Positions 62,475 through 64,000 of a stretch of DNA of 64,000 nt are shown here, piece after piece. The first letter of the stretch is position 1, and every line of letters begins with the position of its first letter. The notes under the pieces were generated by a model, which worked only from the letters and a program-made list of their open reading frames with translations, had not been told where the DNA came from and did no database searches. The translations under genes were made by a program, and so were the position numbers. The DNA comes from Gluconobacter cerinus (GTDB taxonomy: Bacteria; Pseudomonadota; Alphaproteobacteria; Acetobacterales; Acetobacteraceae), in the NCBI RefSeq assembly GCF_002723935.1, contig NZ_BEWM01000005.1:276608-340607 (forward strand). The letters run 5' to 3'.

Positions 62475-63056
62475 TTGGCGGCTCCACAGATTTCTTCCAT
62501 CGATCAGCAAAAAAAAGAACTCCGCGACCTCATGGCTGAGAAGCGCAGAAATGCGCCAGCGCATGCAGAAGCGGACCTTCTGGAACGGCTTTTTAAAACC
62601 GTTCAGACTTATGATGCTCCGAGCGTAGCGGCGGTTTGGCCCCTGCCGGGAGAAATCGATCTTCGACCTTTGTGTTCCCGGCTGGCTCGTGATGGGCGAC
62701 GCGTTGCGCTGCCCGAGACGACATCCAAGGGAACGCCTCTCGTTTTTCGGGAGTGGAGCAAAGATAGCTCCATGTTGGCAGGTCGCTTTGGGACATCTCA
62801 TCCTGATGGCCCCATCCTTGTTCCTGATCTTGTTCTTGTTCCTTTCCTGGCGTTTGACCGGAAAGGTTTTCGCTTGGGCTACGGGGGCGGTTATTATGAC
62901 CGCACTCTGGCGCAGCTGAATGTGCCCGCAATTGGCTTCGGTTTTGCCTTTCAGGAAATGAAAAGCATTCCCATTGGGCCGTACGATATTCCCCTCTCTG
63001 TTGTCGTCACTGAAAAAGAGACGATTCAGACGGGGCCTTATAATTTGGAAGGCTGA
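62475..63056 (+). CDS. 5-formyltetrahydrofolate cyclo-ligase
   Basis: This 193-residue enzyme (YgfA/Fau) converts 5-formyl-THF to 5,10-methenyl-THF with ATP. Motifs are QKKELRDLMAEKRR at the N-terminus, VAAVWPLPGEIDLRPL, ALPETTSKGTPLVFREW and FDRKGFRLGYGGGYYDRTL (substrate and ATP loop). The start is a TTG at 62475; a later ATG at 62532 would remove conserved residues. The next gene starts 3 bp downstream. Confidence 0.92.
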   Translation: MAAPQISSIDQQKKELRDLMAEKRRNAPAHAEADLLERLFKTVQTYDAPSVAAVWPLPGEIDLRPLCSRLARDGRRVALPETTSKGTPLVFREWSKDSSMLAGRFGTSHPDGPILVPDLVLVPFLAFDRKGFRLGYGGGYYDRTLAQLNVPAIGFGFAFQEMKSIPIGPYDIPLSVVVTEKETIQTGPYNLEG

Positions 63057-63059
63057 CTG

Positions 63060-63875
63060 TTGAGACTGCTGTTTCTGGGCGACGTTGTAGGTCGGAGTGG
63101 ACGTGAAGCAATAACCGACAACTTGCCGGAGTGGCGTAAAAAGCTCTCTTTGGATCTGGTTGTCGTGAATGCGGAGAACGCTTCACATGGTTATGGCCTT
63201 TCCCCTGATATCGCGAGAAGCCTGTTCTCTGCCGGTGTAGATGTCATCACATTGGGCAACCACGCCTGGGACAGGCGCGATATGGTGAGCCACATCAGTC
63301 AGATGCCTAATATCGTGCGACCCATTAACTATCCCGCAGGGACGCCGGGGCAGGGGAGCTACATTATAGATCTGGAGCGTGGTCGCCGCGCTCTGGTGGT
63401 TAATGTCATGGGTCGAATTTTCATGGACCCGCTGGATGATCCCTTTCGGGTCGTTGGTGAATTGCTGTCCCGTCATCGGCTTGGCGTGACCGTGAATGCA
63501 ATTGTCGTAGACATTCACGCGGAAGCGACCAGTGAGAAGACGGGCTTTGGTCAGTTCTTCGACGGGCGGGTGTCGCTGGTTGTTGGAACACATACGCATG
63601 TGCCGACGGCGGACCATCGTATTCTTCCCAAAGGCACGGCCTATCAGACGGATGCCGGCATGTGTGGTGACTATGACAGTGTCATTGGCATGGGGAAGGA
63701 GGCGTCCCTTCATCGGCTGATCCGTAAAATTCCAGGGGAGCGCCCTCAGCCAGCAGAAGGCGAGGCGACAGTTTGCGGTCTGATGGTCGAGACAAACGAC
63801 GCCACAGGTCTGGCGGTCCGCGTCGCTCCTTTAAGGATGGGAGGGCATCTGGCGCCGAACTGGCCGGATTTCTGA
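63060..63875 (+). CDS. YmdB-type metallophosphoesterase (TIGR00282 family)
   Basis: This 271-residue protein has the calcineurin-like metal motifs of the YmdB family: FLGDVVGRSGR (Asp8), VVNAENASHGYGL, TLGNHAWD, VDIHAEATSEK and GTHTHVPTAD. Members hydrolyse 2',3'-cyclic nucleotides. TTG start; 3 bp after the cyclo-ligase gene, a conserved neighbour pair. Confidence 0.9.
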   Translation: MRLLFLGDVVGRSGREAITDNLPEWRKKLSLDLVVVNAENASHGYGLSPDIARSLFSAGVDVITLGNHAWDRRDMVSHISQMPNIVRPINYPAGTPGQGSYIIDLERGRRALVVNVMGRIFMDPLDDPFRVVGELLSRHRLGVTVNAIVVDIHAEATSEKTGFGQFFDGRVSLVVGTHTHVPTADHRILPKGTAYQTDAGMCGDYDSVIGMGKEASLHRLIRKIPGERPQPAEGEATVCGLMVETNDATGLAVRVAPLRMGGHLAPNWPDF

Positions 63876-63988
63876 CGCGGGACAAAGATTTCAGAAGAAA
63901 AATGGAGAAAATGAAAGTTTTTTCTGAGGGCTAAAAGGGTGAAAAGTGTGGATTTCTCGCATTTCCCCCAATTTACAGTCATTTTTCT

Positions 63989-63997
63989 TGTGGATAA
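63989..63997 (-). promoter_or_regulatory. DnaA-box-like 9-mer
   Basis: TTATCCACA on the minus strand exactly matches the DnaA box consensus. It is single within the last 125 bp, which otherwise hold no gene and look AT-rich. The region is probably the promoter area of a gene beyond the window edge. Confidence 0.35.
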
Positions 63998-64000
63998 GTG

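Overview
The window is a chromosomal segment of an acetic acid bacterium, almost certainly a Gluconobacter species. The main evidence is a full 808-residue membrane-bound PQQ glucose dehydrogenase very close to the Gluconobacter enzyme, sitting about 13 genes from a cyanide-insensitive-type bd quinol oxidase (cioA, cioB and a DUF2474 peptide). A ROK fructokinase, an alphaproteobacterial gene order (ftsEX-ydcF-plsC, hslVU-sufE, xseB-ispA-dxs-tlyA, zapA-6S RNA-fau) and high-GC codon use fit this. Species was not determined and no database search was run.

Layout. 1-3.6 kb: the end of an operon for a group-4-hydrogenase/complex I-like membrane complex (HyfC, E, F-position, G and I homologues). 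Its large subunit has lost all four nickel ligands, while the small subunit keeps its Fe-S cysteines. 3.8-7.9 kb: fructokinase, phosphatidylethanolamine synthesis (psd-pssA), a methyltransferase and gloB. 8.0-10.6 kb: bd oxidase operon with an FNR-like box upstream. 10.8-16.1 kb: envelope and division genes (DUF2125, plsC, DUF218, ftsX, ftsE, a zinc-ribbon protein). 16.2-20 kb: two overlapping histidine kinases. 20-22.4 kb: hslV-hslU-sufE. 22.4-26 kb: small secreted proteins and glucose dehydrogenase, with a 34-bp CRP-type palindrome upstream. 26.2-31.7 kb: rpmI-rplT, pheS-pheT-lpxB. 31.7-37.4 kb: trpS, a tandem cytochrome c pair, tdk, an FKBP lipoprotein, argG and rlmN. 37.4-38.6 kb: a DUF1348 gene and a TetR regulator with a perfect operator palindrome. 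38.5-42.8 kb: the isoprenoid operon (xseB-ispA-dxs-tlyA) and tusA. 42.8-44.7 kb: a small phage-like island. 44.7-50.3 kb: NCS2 purine permease, AsmA-like protein, heme oxygenase and a glycosyltransferase. 50.3-56.5 kb: a co-directional block of efp, suhB, an OmpA-like protein, a MotA/TolQ-like and MotB-like pair, and lepA. 56.7-59.3 kb: AhpD-like protein, epmB and epmA. 59.4-61.7 kb: two lipoproteins, a ThiE-like protein and a hypothetical. 61.7-63.9 kb: a small coiled-coil protein, zapA, 6S RNA, 5-formyl-THF cyclo-ligase and a YmdB-type phosphodiesterase.

How the genes work together. Periplasmic glucose oxidation by the glucose dehydrogenase feeds ubiquinone. The bd oxidase drains it, and the hydrogenase-like complex may also exchange electrons with it. 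The EF-P gene and both genes for its beta-lysylation lie within 3 kb, with LepA upstream in the same region. No tRNA, rRNA, CRISPR array or insertion sequence was recognised. The most novel-looking items are the nickel-less hydrogenase-like complex, the orphan MotAB/ZorAB-like motor triad, the regulatory palindromes and the phage-like island with its leader terminator.
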